Of a stretch of 64,000 bases of DNA, positions 9,250-17,848 are shown one piece after another. The notes below the pieces were generated by a model, which did not search any database, had not been told where the DNA came from, and saw only the letters and a program-made list of their open reading frames with translations. A program made the position numbers and the translations under genes. Positions within the stretch are counted from its first letter, which is position 1, and each line of letters starts with the position of its first letter. Source of the DNA: Janthinobacterium silvisoli (GTDB lineage Bacteria > Pseudomonadota > Gammaproteobacteria > Burkholderiales > Burkholderiaceae_D); the NCBI RefSeq assembly GCF_014200725.1, contig NZ_JACHCL010000002.1, forward strand, positions 620,001 through 684,000, written 5' to 3'.

Positions 9250-10253
9250 TCCAGCACCTGCTCGCCGAACCATACCGCTATCAGTTTGTACAAGCGGTGC
9301 ATATTGTGCTGCGCTGGCTACGCCAGCACGATGTGGCCCATGAACAAGCTTTTAGCCAGGTACTGCGTTTTGAAAACAGCTTGTCGCTGAATTTTCCAGC
9401 CAGTGAAATCGCATGTCTTTCCTATGAGGAAAATGGGCAGATCACCGTGACGCCAGCGTTCATCGGGCTTCTAGGCGTCAGCGGCAGCTTGCCCCTGCAC
9501 CATTCAGCACGCATTGCAGCCTATCGGTATTTAACAAAGGATAGTGGCGTATCAGCCTTCCTCGGTATCTTTTCGCATCGCATGGTGGCGCTGTTCTGCC
9601 AGGCCTGGGGCAAATACCGTCTGGAAGATGCGCTCGATACGCACGCCAGGGATGATCAGCTGCCATTGCTGATGGCGCTGGCCGGTGTCCAACGCCATTC
9701 CCTGCCGGTGAGCAGTGTACATGGCGCCGTAAGCCAGGACGTGGCGGCCTGGTATGCAGGACTGCTGCGCAGCCGCCCCGTCTCCGCGCAGGCAGTTGCG
9801 CGCGTGCTGGCCGAATACTACGGGGTAGCAGTCGAACTGGAACAATTTGTTGGAGGCTGGGACACTCTGCCAGCAAACCGGCGCAGCCTGCTGGGCAGCA
9901 AAAATTTCACCCTGGCGCGTGGCGCCACCTTGGGCGTGCGCCTGTGGCGCCATGACATGCGGGTACGGCTCAACATCGGCCCCTTAAGCCCTGACGAGTT
10001 GCAACGTTTCCTGCCGCGCGGCGCTGGTGCTACCGCACTGGCAAAAAAGCTGGCCCTGTTTGGCCTGCCTGATTTGCAATATGAAGTGCGGCTGGAGCTG
10101 AGTTCCCCCTGCATCACCGCCATGGTCTTGCATCCCCGCCCGTCGGAGCGATGCCGGCTGGGATGGACTACTTTCTTGCCGGACGCGCAAGGCCAGGTAC
10201 GCAACGCCTGCGTGCGCTATCTGCTGCAGCGCACTTGCACATCACCTAGCTGA
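9213..10253 (+). CDS. tssG: Type VI secretion baseplate subunit TssG
   Basis: 346 residues, normal for TssG (VasB/ImpH). Recognisable features are the N-terminal VIQHLLAEPYRYQFVQAVHIV segment and, in the centre, GLLGVSGSLPLHHSARI, matching the family pattern GPxGxLPxHYTE with a few changes. TssG dimerises with TssF copies in the baseplate wedge. The 37-base overlap with tssF and the GGAGAGG-type ribosome site inside tssF indicate translational coupling. The PAAR gene follows after 13 bases. Confidence 0.93.
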   Translation: MQAKKRTAESGVIQHLLAEPYRYQFVQAVHIVLRWLRQHDVAHEQAFSQVLRFENSLSLNFPASEIACLSYEENGQITVTPAFIGLLGVSGSLPLHHSARIAAYRYLTKDSGVSAFLGIFSHRMVALFCQAWGKYRLEDALDTHARDDQLPLLMALAGVQRHSLPVSSVHGAVSQDVAAWYAGLLRSRPVSAQAVARVLAEYYGVAVELEQFVGGWDTLPANRRSLLGSKNFTLARGATLGVRLWRHDMRVRLNIGPLSPDELQRFLPRGAGATALAKKLALFGLPDLQYEVRLELSSPCITAMVLHPRPSERCRLGWTTFLPDAQGQVRNACVRYLLQRTCTSPS

Positions 10254-10266
10254 AAACGAGGAAACC

Positions 10267-10521
10267 ATGAAACATCAGGGACGCGGCGTGATCCGGCTCG
10301 GCGACCAGACCGATCACGGCGGCAAAGTCACCAGCGCATCGTCTGGCACGACCGTGATGGGACTGACGGCGGCACTGTCAGATGACATGACCTTTTGCCC
10401 CAAATGCAAAGGCAGCTTTGCCATCAAGCCTGACGGTGCCGGCGCAAAACATATGGGCAAGCCATACGCCTACGATGGCGACGCCACCGCTTGCGGTGCT
10501 CGTCTGAAAACATCGCTGTAA
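10267..10521 (+). CDS. PAAR-domain spike tip protein
   Basis: 84 residues, a stand-alone PAAR protein. PAAR proteins form the zinc-binding sharp tip on the VgrG trimer of the type VI secretion needle. Candidate metal ligands are His17 in TDHGG, Cys44 and Cys47 in FCPKCKG, and Cys76 in TACGA. The repeated glycine-rich turns fit the PAAR cone. The ribosome site CGAGGAAACC is just upstream of the ATG. No effector extension is attached, so the lipase encoded downstream is more likely loaded through VgrG. Confidence 0.9.
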   Translation: MKHQGRGVIRLGDQTDHGGKVTSASSGTTVMGLTAALSDDMTFCPKCKGSFAIKPDGAGAKHMGKPYAYDGDATACGARLKTSL

Positions 10522-10533
10522 GGGAGGCTGGCA

Positions 10534-13125
10534 ATGACTGTCACCACGCTCGAAGCGCTATCCGTACTCAATTTCGCTACACAAGAGCAGCGTTTGCTGC
10601 GGCTGGACTTTCCGCACGATGATGGCCCCGACGGCACCATCCTGCTGGTCAATTCACTCACGGCCATGGAGGAAGTATCGCGCGATTTTCGCTTCGAGGC
10701 CGAGCTGCTGTCCGACGATGCGCATGTCGCGCTCAAGGCCATGATGGGACGCATGGTCACCATCTCCCTGGTGCGTGATGATGGAACGCTGCGCTACTTT
10801 AACGGTTATGTGGGCGAATTCAGTCTGCTGCGCGCCGACGGCGGTTTTGCCTGGTACCGTATGGTGCTGCAACCCTGGCTCGCCTTTGCAAGGCTACGCC
10901 AGGACAATGTTTCGTTCCATGGCCAGAGCGTGATGCAACTGACCGAAACGACTTTTGCACACTACCAACAGCGCGACTGGAAAACCGCCATCTATGACGA
11001 TGACCCGCAAATCAGCTGCGCCAACCAGCACAACGAAACCGACTACAACCATCTGCACCGGCGCTGGGAGGCGCTGGGCCTGTATTACTGGTACGAACAC
11101 CGTGCCGACGGCCACACCCTTTGGCTGGCAGACAACAGCACCCTGGCAGACGTGATTGAGACAGCGTCAGGCGACGGCGCCATCCACTTTCACTCCGAAT
11201 CGGGTTCCATGGAAGACGATGGACTGAAACAATGGCAGGCAGTGCGGCGGCTGGGGTCCGGGCAGTTGACACTGGCCAGTTTCGACTACAAAAATCCGCA
11301 GCCACGCCTTGCCACCGGCCATAGCCTGAACCGCCAGGGCGACGTGTTTGGCCACGAATGGTATGAAAACACGGGCGCCTATGGCTACAGCAACAGGGAT
11401 GAAGGCGAGTCGCTGGCGCAGCGCCGCATGGAAGAAAGCGACCACCTGCGCCAATACTTCGAGGCGGACGGAAATCACCGCGGTATCCAGGCCGGACGCT
11501 GCTTCCGGCTCGACGGGCATTTCAGTGCCGAGGAAAAACGCTATCAAGCGGGACAGGAACGCCCGGACAATATTGCCGAACGCGAGTATCTGATACTGTC
11601 AGCCGAACATATCGCCAGCAACAATTACCAGGCTGGCCACAAAGCGGCATCGCATTACGCCAACACCTTGCGCTGCGTACGCAAGGATATACGCTGGCGC
11701 CCTGGCCGCCATTACAACAGTGCGCCGTGCATCGTCGCTGGCGTACAGACGGCGCTGGTAGTCGGGCCGGCAGGCGAGGAAATCCACACTGACGCACTGG
11801 GACGTATCCGCTTGCAATTTCACTGGGACCGGCTCGGTGAATTCGACGAGCGCAGCTCACCGTGGATACGGGTCATGATGCCGATGGCCGGCCCGCAAAT
11901 GGGCCATGTCGCCCTGCCCCGCGTCGGCCAGGAAGTGGTCGTGCAATTCCAGGACGGCAATATCGACCACCCCATCGTCATCGGCGTAGTCTATAACAGC
12001 AGCAATATGCCGCCATGGCAATTGCCGCAGCAACGCGCCTTGTCCGGCGTACGCAGCCGCGAACTCGGCGCCCGCAGCGCCAATCACCTGGTACTCGACG
12101 ATACCAGGGCGTCCATCCAGGCACAGCTGCGCAGCGAGCACCAGGATAGCCGTCTCTCATTGGGCAACATCACGCGCATCGACGACAACGCCGGCCGCAA
12201 GGAGGCGCGTGGTGCAGGTTTTGAATTGGCCAGCAATGCCTGGGGTGTGCTGCGCGCCGCCAAGGGCATGCTGATCACGACGGAAACACAGGCCGACACC
12301 ATCAAACAACTAGCGGAAACCCTGGCGCGGCTGGCGCAGGCGCGTCAGTTACAAGAAGGGCTGGCCGCCATGGCCGTGAGCGCGGGCGCCCAGGATAGCG
12401 CCGAACAGCAAGGCAGCGTCGCTGAAGCGATCAAGCATCAGAACGCCGCCATCAAAGGCAGCGGCAAGGAGTTTCCGGAATTGTCCGAGCCTCACCTGGT
12501 ACTGGCCAGCCCGGCCGGGATCGAACTGAGCACGGCGCAATCAGTGCACCTGGCCGCCAGCGAACATATAGCGCTCAGCAGCGGCAAGAGCATCTCGCTT
12601 GCCAGCGGCGACAGCGTCTTTGCCAGCATTGCCAGGACCTTCAGCCTGTTCGTGCACAAGGCTGGCATGAAACTGATCGCCGCCAGCGGCAAAGTCAGTA
12701 TCGAAGCACACAGCGACGAAGTGGAAGTGATTGCCAAAAAAGTCTTATCGCTCATCAGTGAAGCGGACTGGGTCAACATCAAAGGCAAGAAAGGCGTACG
12801 CCTGCACGGCGCCAGCCACATGCTGGAAATCAGCGACAAAGTGCAATTCTTCACCTCATCGCCCGTGCTCTTCAACGGCAACCTGGAAACCCTGGCGCCG
12901 AAAAGCGTGTCGCAGGAATTTAATGAGCGGCCACATAGCAGTTTTGACCAAGCCGTTCGCCTGCTACAAGTAGACGGCACTCCTGCAGCGGATATTGCTT
13001 TTGAACTGATACGTGAGGATGGCAACACGATCAGCGAAAAAAGTACGACTGCCGGTCTGACACCGATACAAAAAGGGGACGGAATGGACAGCTACACGAT
13101 TCGTTATAAAGGAGAGTTGCCATGA
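10534..13125 (+). CDS. vgrG: VgrG spike protein with DUF2345 and transthyretin-like C-terminus
   Basis: 863 residues. It has the gp27-like base (about 20-400), the gp5-like OB segment with HTDALGRIRLQFHWDR near 416-432 and PRVGQEVVVQF further on, a helical linker (about 590-640), a DUF2345 beta-helix region (about 645-795) and a final 65-residue beta-rich tail (about 797-863). The tail looks like the transthyretin-like module that in some VgrGs docks Tle lipase effectors. VgrG trimers form the puncturing spike of the T6SS. The gene ends in a 4-base ATGA overlap with the lipase gene, typical of a dedicated effector pair. Confidence 0.93.
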   Translation: MTVTTLEALSVLNFATQEQRLLRLDFPHDDGPDGTILLVNSLTAMEEVSRDFRFEAELLSDDAHVALKAMMGRMVTISLVRDDGTLRYFNGYVGEFSLLRADGGFAWYRMVLQPWLAFARLRQDNVSFHGQSVMQLTETTFAHYQQRDWKTAIYDDDPQISCANQHNETDYNHLHRRWEALGLYYWYEHRADGHTLWLADNSTLADVIETASGDGAIHFHSESGSMEDDGLKQWQAVRRLGSGQLTLASFDYKNPQPRLATGHSLNRQGDVFGHEWYENTGAYGYSNRDEGESLAQRRMEESDHLRQYFEADGNHRGIQAGRCFRLDGHFSAEEKRYQAGQERPDNIAEREYLILSAEHIASNNYQAGHKAASHYANTLRCVRKDIRWRPGRHYNSAPCIVAGVQTALVVGPAGEEIHTDALGRIRLQFHWDRLGEFDERSSPWIRVMMPMAGPQMGHVALPRVGQEVVVQFQDGNIDHPIVIGVVYNSSNMPPWQLPQQRALSGVRSRELGARSANHLVLDDTRASIQAQLRSEHQDSRLSLGNITRIDDNAGRKEARGAGFELASNAWGVLRAAKGMLITTETQADTIKQLAETLARLAQARQLQEGLAAMAVSAGAQDSAEQQGSVAEAIKHQNAAIKGSGKEFPELSEPHLVLASPAGIELSTAQSVHLAASEHIALSSGKSISLASGDSVFASIARTFSLFVHKAGMKLIAASGKVSIEAHSDEVEVIAKKVLSLISEADWVNIKGKKGVRLHGASHMLEISDKVQFFTSSPVLFNGNLETLAPKSVSQEFNERPHSSFDQAVRLLQVDGTPAADIAFELIREDGNTISEKSTTAGLTPIQKGDGMDSYTIRYKGELP

Positions 13126-15056
13126 AAGATGACGATAAAGACTTGAATGAGCACGACAACCATGAAGGGGAATTCCGGCAAACTGTTGGGGGCTGGGCCG
13201 AATATACCGTCAATTTAACGGAAATCTCCGATACGGCCCGACACGACGTCACCATTCCACCAGGAAAATTAATTCCGATCATCTTCCTACCGGGCGTGAT
13301 GGGTAGCAATTTGCGCATGAGCAAGATAAGTCAAGACGAATTAAAAAGGCCAGATAACAGATCATGGAGACCTGACGATATGGTCGACAAATCCGGGAAG
13401 TTCAATGTCGCGACAGGAAATGGCTTAGGTGGCTGGTTTAGCAACGCCTCACCAAAAGAGCGTCAATTAATATTTAATCCAAATGAAACAGAAGTTGAAT
13501 ACTATCAATATACGAGCAACAATAATAAATTTTTCCCTGGTGGTGATGTCAGCAAATATTCAAATACGCGACATGACAATATTCCCCATAATTTTCCGGG
13601 AGTGGAACCGCTAATATGTATTAGCAAAAAGAAAAATGCAATCGTTGATGCAAAAAAAAGATCCAACTCGACAGAACGGTTTGTTCCTCCAGAAATCCGT
13701 GAAACACCGGCGCATATTGCTCGATGGCGTGGGTGGAGTGAAGTTTTATTCGCGGGAGCATATGGAGATATGCTCATAAAAACAGAGTTCTTCATGAATA
13801 ACATAGTAAAAAAAGGAAAAGTTCTTCCCCACTGGACATATGATAAATCTGACGATGACTATTACAGAAATTCATACAATGAACAGCCTTACCCCGATGT
13901 CGCCAGGCTAATCATTAAGAATCCTAAAGATTTTGGTGCCTCGTCAGGAGAGCCAATAAATGATGATGAAATGAAAAAAATTTCCCGGTGCTGGTATCCG
14001 GTTCACGCAATGGGCTACAACTTCGTACAGAGCAATGCCGTTTCAGCAAAAATCATCGCGGAACGCATACGCGGACTAGTAAAAGGATATCAAAAGTGTG
14101 GATTCAAATGTGATGAGGTGATTATCGTCACGCACAGCATGGGAGGACTTGTCGCTCGCGCACTCATCCATCCTGACTATGGAAATATGCTGGACGACAA
14201 AGACGTAAAAATATTGGGCATCTACCACAACGTCATGCCAACCATCGGCGCCGCCAGTGCCTATAAACGTATGCGTTTCGGTTTTCAAGAAAAAAGCGGT
14301 CCCATAAACACGCTAGCGGCAGAAGTGCTTGGTATTGATGGCAAACATGCCACCGCGATTCTGGCCAATGCTCCGGCTCCGCTGGAGATGATGCCGGGGG
14401 TGGCATATGGACAAGAATGGTTGAAGGTTGTCGATGCAAAGGATCAAGTACTGTGGAGTTGGCCACGCGGTAAAGAAACAGCACTGGACAGTATCTATTT
14501 ACAACCAGCCCATGCCTGGTGGCGTTTGATTAACCCAGAATGGGTGAATCCAGGAAACGTATCAAAGGAAAAAGGTGGGGGCTTTGAAAATGTTAAAAAA
14601 AGATTACAAAAAGCAACGTTCTTCCTCAGATCAATAGAAAAAACTTTTCACCCAAACACATACGCAAGTTATTGTGGTTCAAAAGAACATCTTAGCTATG
14701 GTGAAATTACATTTAAAGTCACTGAAGGTCTTTTCAGTACTTTCTCAAATTTGTTAAAAAAAACAGATATACCCTCACCTGAAAAATGGAAATTACTTAG
14801 CGATGATGCCAAAGGAATTATTTCAGTTCAGGCTGGAACAAAAATATTGAAATTAGAACTACAAGCTGCCAGTGCTCCTGGAGATGAGACCGTTCCTTCA
14901 ACCCGTTCTGCTCAGCATATTATTGGGAAACTTTTTTTTCATGGCGATAAAAAAGGAAGCGGATATGAACATCAAAACAGTTACGCTGACCCGAAAGTTC
15001 TATCATCAATGCTATATTCGATTGTGCAAATTGCAAAAACAGCAAAATGGATATAG
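13122..15056 (+). CDS. Type VI secretion lipase effector, Tle family (PGAP1-like alpha/beta hydrolase)
   Basis: 644 residues. An oxyanion-type motif FLPGVMGSNL lies near 53-62. The nucleophile elbow is THSMGG with Ser339, preceded by a hydrophobic strand. The likely acid is Asp588 in GDETVPS and the likely base His617 in YEHQNSY, so a full Ser-Asp-His triad is visible. These features match the antibacterial T6SS phospholipase effectors, probably the Tle4 group, which are delivered into rival cells to attack membranes. It lacks a signal peptide. The start overlaps the vgrG stop and has an AAAGGAGAG ribosome site. Base composition is clearly more AT-rich than the flanking genes, suggesting acquisition by transfer. 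The Tle subgroup is inferred from motifs and from the Tli4-like neighbour. Confidence 0.85.
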   Translation: MKDDDKDLNEHDNHEGEFRQTVGGWAEYTVNLTEISDTARHDVTIPPGKLIPIIFLPGVMGSNLRMSKISQDELKRPDNRSWRPDDMVDKSGKFNVATGNGLGGWFSNASPKERQLIFNPNETEVEYYQYTSNNNKFFPGGDVSKYSNTRHDNIPHNFPGVEPLICISKKKNAIVDAKKRSNSTERFVPPEIRETPAHIARWRGWSEVLFAGAYGDMLIKTEFFMNNIVKKGKVLPHWTYDKSDDDYYRNSYNEQPYPDVARLIIKNPKDFGASSGEPINDDEMKKISRCWYPVHAMGYNFVQSNAVSAKIIAERIRGLVKGYQKCGFKCDEVIIVTHSMGGLVARALIHPDYGNMLDDKDVKILGIYHNVMPTIGAASAYKRMRFGFQEKSGPINTLAAEVLGIDGKHATAILANAPAPLEMMPGVAYGQEWLKVVDAKDQVLWSWPRGKETALDSIYLQPAHAWWRLINPEWVNPGNVSKEKGGGFENVKKRLQKATFFLRSIEKTFHPNTYASYCGSKEHLSYGEITFKVTEGLFSTFSNLLKKTDIPSPEKWKLLSDDAKGIISVQAGTKILKLELQAASAPGDETVPSTRSAQHIIGKLFFHGDKKGSGYEHQNSYADPKVLSSMLYSIVQIAKTAKWI

Positions 15057-16179
15057 AAACACAAAACCATATAAATCAATATTTCACATTTTAATATTTA
15101 TTATTTTTGCAATTATATTGCAATCATGCAATAAACATTACGAGTATACGGAGAATGCCGTGCCAAAACCAGTAAAAATGAGTAACAAATTGGAAATTTT
15201 ATTTTCAAAAACGAAATTATTATGCTTTGGCCGTTATTCCTTAAATGTACCAGAAGAAACCCAACTAATTATTGGGAGCTCCACAATTGATACCATAAAA
15301 GGCAACAATGAAACAATAAAAAGGCAAATTCAAAGAGATATTGAAAAAATAAAATTCGAGGACAATACGGCTGACATAATATATAATGGAAAAGGACCCA
15401 TTGAAGATAGTTGGCAATTTCGCTACTACGATAGTGATGCCGCCAAAGAGTATAAACTTCTCTTCTTCCGAACTTTTATCAACAAGGGAGATTTTATATT
15501 TATAGTAGGTGATGCCCTTCGCGATGGAGAGAACGAGGCCATGACTGCCGCCAGACAGCTCTTTATAGCCAACAATCTCCGCTTGCGCGACCCGCAAGAG
15601 GTTCCCATCGAGCCAGGTTTATGCTTCGAACATGGCTTCATGAAAGAAAACTTATACCGCGATCAGGAAATAGACAACGCAGGTCTTTATTTGCCCAGCA
15701 TGCCCGACGTGACTTTTTCCATCAGTTCAAACAAAGATGCCTATGGCGATTATCCACCGGCCCGGTTTGAGACAGAAATGCGCGAAGAGTTATCTTTGCT
15801 CAAGCGCATACAGGGTGCAAAAGACATACAAGGCAGTAGCTATCCCAAACGCACCCTGCTGCGCGAAGGCAAGCGCGATGTGCAGCATTGGCATGGCGAA
15901 GAATCGCTGATACGCCGCACCGACGGCGTGCATGATTTTGAGTGGGTACTGGTGGGCACGCCACGCGATATCGCCAATCCCTCCGCTTTGGAAGTCAAGA
16001 TGTACACCAAGGTTGAACACAATACAGTCGGCGCCGCCCAGGCTGCATCGCTCAGCGATGACGAGGCGGTAGCCTTGTGGGACAAGCTGCTATCCGGCCT
16101 GAAATTCCGCGTCAAGGTGCCGGGCGCGCCACCGGGTTCCTACTACATCGATCCGGACAAACCAGCACCGGCCCTGTGA
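14965..16179 (+). CDS. Tli4-like lipoprotein immunity protein for the Tle effector
   Basis: 404 residues from the ATG at 14965, which has GGA about 7 bases upstream. A hydrophobic helix (about residues 42-54) ends in a lipobox LQSC at Cys55, so it is a predicted lipoprotein in the periplasm, where a phospholipase would be neutralised. The N-region before the helix is unusually long. A TTG at 15031 would shorten it to a more ordinary signal peptide but lacks a good ribosome site. The C-terminal half, with EPGLCFEHGFM and SMPDVTFSISSNK, recalls the Tli4 immunity family. The gene begins inside the effector gene (92-base overlap). Its first half is AT-rich like the effector, and its last third returns to local GC-rich composition. 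Confidence 0.75.
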   Translation: MNIKTVTLTRKFYHQCYIRLCKLQKQQNGYRNTKPYKSIFHILIFIIFAIILQSCNKHYEYTENAVPKPVKMSNKLEILFSKTKLLCFGRYSLNVPEETQLIIGSSTIDTIKGNNETIKRQIQRDIEKIKFEDNTADIIYNGKGPIEDSWQFRYYDSDAAKEYKLLFFRTFINKGDFIFIVGDALRDGENEAMTAARQLFIANNLRLRDPQEVPIEPGLCFEHGFMKENLYRDQEIDNAGLYLPSMPDVTFSISSNKDAYGDYPPARFETEMREELSLLKRIQGAKDIQGSSYPKRTLLREGKRDVQHWHGEESLIRRTDGVHDFEWVLVGTPRDIANPSALEVKMYTKVEHNTVGAAQAASLSDDEAVALWDKLLSGLKFRVKVPGAPPGSYYIDPDKPAPAL

Positions 16180-16253
16180 GAGCGTTTCTCCCGTTATCTC
16201 TTGGCCAACATCAGCCAGCTGCGTTAGCATGGCCTTTTACTTGAAATAAAACG

Positions 16254-16733
16254 ATGACCATCAGTTTGCGTCCCGCCCTTGTTTCTGACATCGATACCTT
16301 GTGGGCCTTGCGCACGGAGGCTGTGCGCCTAGGTTGCGCCACGCACTATGCGCCGGAACAGATAACTGTATGGACGGCATCGCCCGTGCCGGCTGCGTAT
16401 GAAACCATGCTGGCCGAGGGTGGCGGCATCGTGGCGATGCTTGATGATGCGCTTGTGGGCTATGCGATGCTGGACCTGGCCAAACACGAGGTCGATGCGG
16501 TGTTTGTCGATCCGGCCCGCGCGGGATTGGGCATCGGCAAGCGCTTGCTGGCGGCGTTGGAGTTGTTGGCACGAGCGCGCGGCATTGCTCGCCTGCACTT
16601 GTCTGCGTCGCTCAATGCCCTGCCGTTTTACGCGGCGGCCGGCTTTACGGCCTTGCGCGAGGAAGCGTATGCGCACCCCAGCGGCATCAGCCTGGCCAGC
16701 GTAGCGATGGAAAAGGTGCTGGCAGCGGCCTGA
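16254..16733 (+). CDS. GNAT-family N-acetyltransferase
   Basis: 159 residues with the GNAT fold. The N-terminal strand begins TISLRPALVSDIDTLW. The acetyl-CoA binding motif A appears as VFVDPARAGLGIGKRLLAALE (about 84-104), and the C-terminal LHLSASLNALPFYAAAGF strand-helix is typical. It would transfer acetyl from acetyl-CoA to an amine; the substrate cannot be read. It stands alone on the plus strand after the immunity gene and ends five bases before a converging minus-strand operon. Confidence 0.88.
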   Translation: MTISLRPALVSDIDTLWALRTEAVRLGCATHYAPEQITVWTASPVPAAYETMLAEGGGIVAMLDDALVGYAMLDLAKHEVDAVFVDPARAGLGIGKRLLAALELLARARGIARLHLSASLNALPFYAAAGFTALREEAYAHPSGISLASVAMEKVLAAA

Positions 16734-16737
16734 GTCG

Positions 16738-16923
16738 TCAATCTTCCGTAGCAGCAGCTTCGGACTCGGCCAGGCATTGCTGCAGCTTCCCGATCAGGGC
16801 ACGCACTTCGTCGTCGCCCAAGTCCAGCGGGTCGCCCTGCGCACCCACGGCGATCAGGCAGATGGCCGAGCCGTCGTACCAGGCGTCGAGGCGCTCTTGA
16901 TTATTCATAAAGTCTGACTTCAT
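16738..16923 (-). CDS. Small hypothetical protein, last gene of the SulP/Imm1 operon
   Basis: 61 residues, acidic, no signal peptide. It contains YDGSAICLIAVGAQGDPLDL and then a helical stretch ending in acidic residues. I do not recognise the family. The start lies within the end of the DUF2750 gene (23-base overlap), so it appears to be translated as part of the same run of overlapping genes. A second ATG at 16908 is possible. It could be an additional small immunity-type protein, but nothing in the residues proves this. Confidence 0.55.
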   Translation of the reverse strand: MKSDFMNNQERLDAWYDGSAICLIAVGAQGDPLDLGDDEVRALIGKLQQCLAESEAAATED

Positions 16924-17278
16924 CTCTCAGGTCGGCAAGCAGGTCGGCTGGCGCCGCGATGCTGGCGCTACCATGCGGCACGGGAAACACGGAAGCCAGC
17001 TGGTCATTGCTCGCCATGCCAGGCAACCACTTGTTCAAGAAATCGTCGAGCGCGATGGCGCACGGCTGGAAATGCTCCCAATCGCCGGTGGCGCACGCTT
17101 GCGCAAACGCGGCTTCCGGCCAGAACGGGATGGAGACCTTGCCGCCCGCTTCCGCCGTGGCCCAGCCCGCATCGTACAAGCCCCACACTTCTTGCGTATC
17201 GGCTACCTTGCGCACGCAATAGGCGTAGCGTTGCTGCACCGGCAACTGCGTGACTTGCCGGATTTTTTCAGGATGCAT
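16901..17278 (-). CDS. DUF2750-domain protein
   Basis: 125 residues. The sequence follows the DUF2750 pattern: RYAYCVRKVADTQEVWGLYD near the start, then GWATA, IPFWPEAAFAQACA, and LDDFLNKWLPGM with FPVP near the end. No biochemical role is established for the family, though it turns up in gene clusters with other small immunity-like proteins. It overlaps the genes on both sides, which points to a single transcript with the SulP and Imm1-like genes. Cytoplasmic: no signal peptide or membrane segment. Confidence 0.8.
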   Translation of the reverse strand: MHPEKIRQVTQLPVQQRYAYCVRKVADTQEVWGLYDAGWATAEAGGKVSIPFWPEAAFAQACATGDWEHFQPCAIALDDFLNKWLPGMASNDQLASVFPVPHGSASIAAPADLLADLRDEVRLYE

Positions 17279-17453
17279 GGTCGCCCCCTGCCTTCATTTG
17301 CAGCGTACGCCAGCCTTCCAGCGCAACGGGACGCAGGTCGTGCAGCAAGATGGCGCGCAAGGTGAGAAAATCTGCCCTGGCATCGAACGCAGCGGATGAT
17401 TCCCGGTCGATGTCGGCGATGATGGTGTGCGTGGTTTGCATGGTTTGCGACAT
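17268..17453 (-). CDS. Small hypothetical protein between Imm1-like and DUF2750 genes
   Basis: 61 residues from the ATG at 17453. An in-frame GTG at 17474 would add seven residues and overlap the Imm1-like stop codon. GGAGG sits about 13 bases before the ATG, a rather long spacing. The sequence contains TIIADIDRESSAAFDARADFLTLRAILL and a Trp near the end. I do not recognise it. It is held as real because it fills exactly the gap between two real genes and overlaps the next one by 11 bases. Confidence 0.5.
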   Translation of the reverse strand: MSQTMQTTHTIIADIDRESSAAFDARADFLTLRAILLHDLRPVALEGWRTLQMKAGGDHAS

Positions 17454-17458
17454 ATAGA

Positions 17459-17848
17459 TCAATCCGCCTCCCACACAACGACGGCCGGCCGCGCGCCGCC
17501 TGTCTTGAAGAAAGCGATGCAGGCTTGCTGGCCTTGTTCCACATCAACGCACCAGGCTTCCGGATACTCGTCCACCTGGCCATTGGACAGCAGGTAGCTG
17601 CAAGCGCCGTCCGCCTCCTCATCGCCCAGTGTATGAAAACTCAGCTCGTCCTGTCCCGACAGATACATCAGCCAGGCATTGGCGCCATTGCGCAGCAGGC
17701 ACAGGGCCGGACCTTGTTCTGGATCGATCGCCCTGGTCAGCCACAGTTCACATTGCGCCAGGGAGCGCGCCTGTTTCAGCGCCAGCTGCAAATCGGCAAG
17801 AGTGGCCACGGCATGCGGCGTGCCGTGCAGATTGAGTTCCATCGTCAT
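17459..17848 (-). CDS. Imm1-family immunity-like protein
   Basis: 129 residues. The Imm1 pattern is visible: LCLLRNGANAWLMYL in the middle, then a short strand, LLSNGQVDEYP, and a C-terminal segment FFKTGGARPAVVVWEAD ending in the conserved Trp-Glu. Imm1 proteins are cytoplasmic immunity proteins against polymorphic toxins, often nucleases or deaminases. The start overlaps the SulP stop in an ATGA, so it is translationally coupled to a transporter. No toxin gene is next to it. The family call is from pattern recognition and should be confirmed by profile search. Confidence 0.72.
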   Translation of the reverse strand: MTMELNLHGTPHAVATLADLQLALKQARSLAQCELWLTRAIDPEQGPALCLLRNGANAWLMYLSGQDELSFHTLGDEEADGACSYLLSNGQVDEYPEAWCVDVEQGQQACIAFFKTGGARPAVVVWEAD

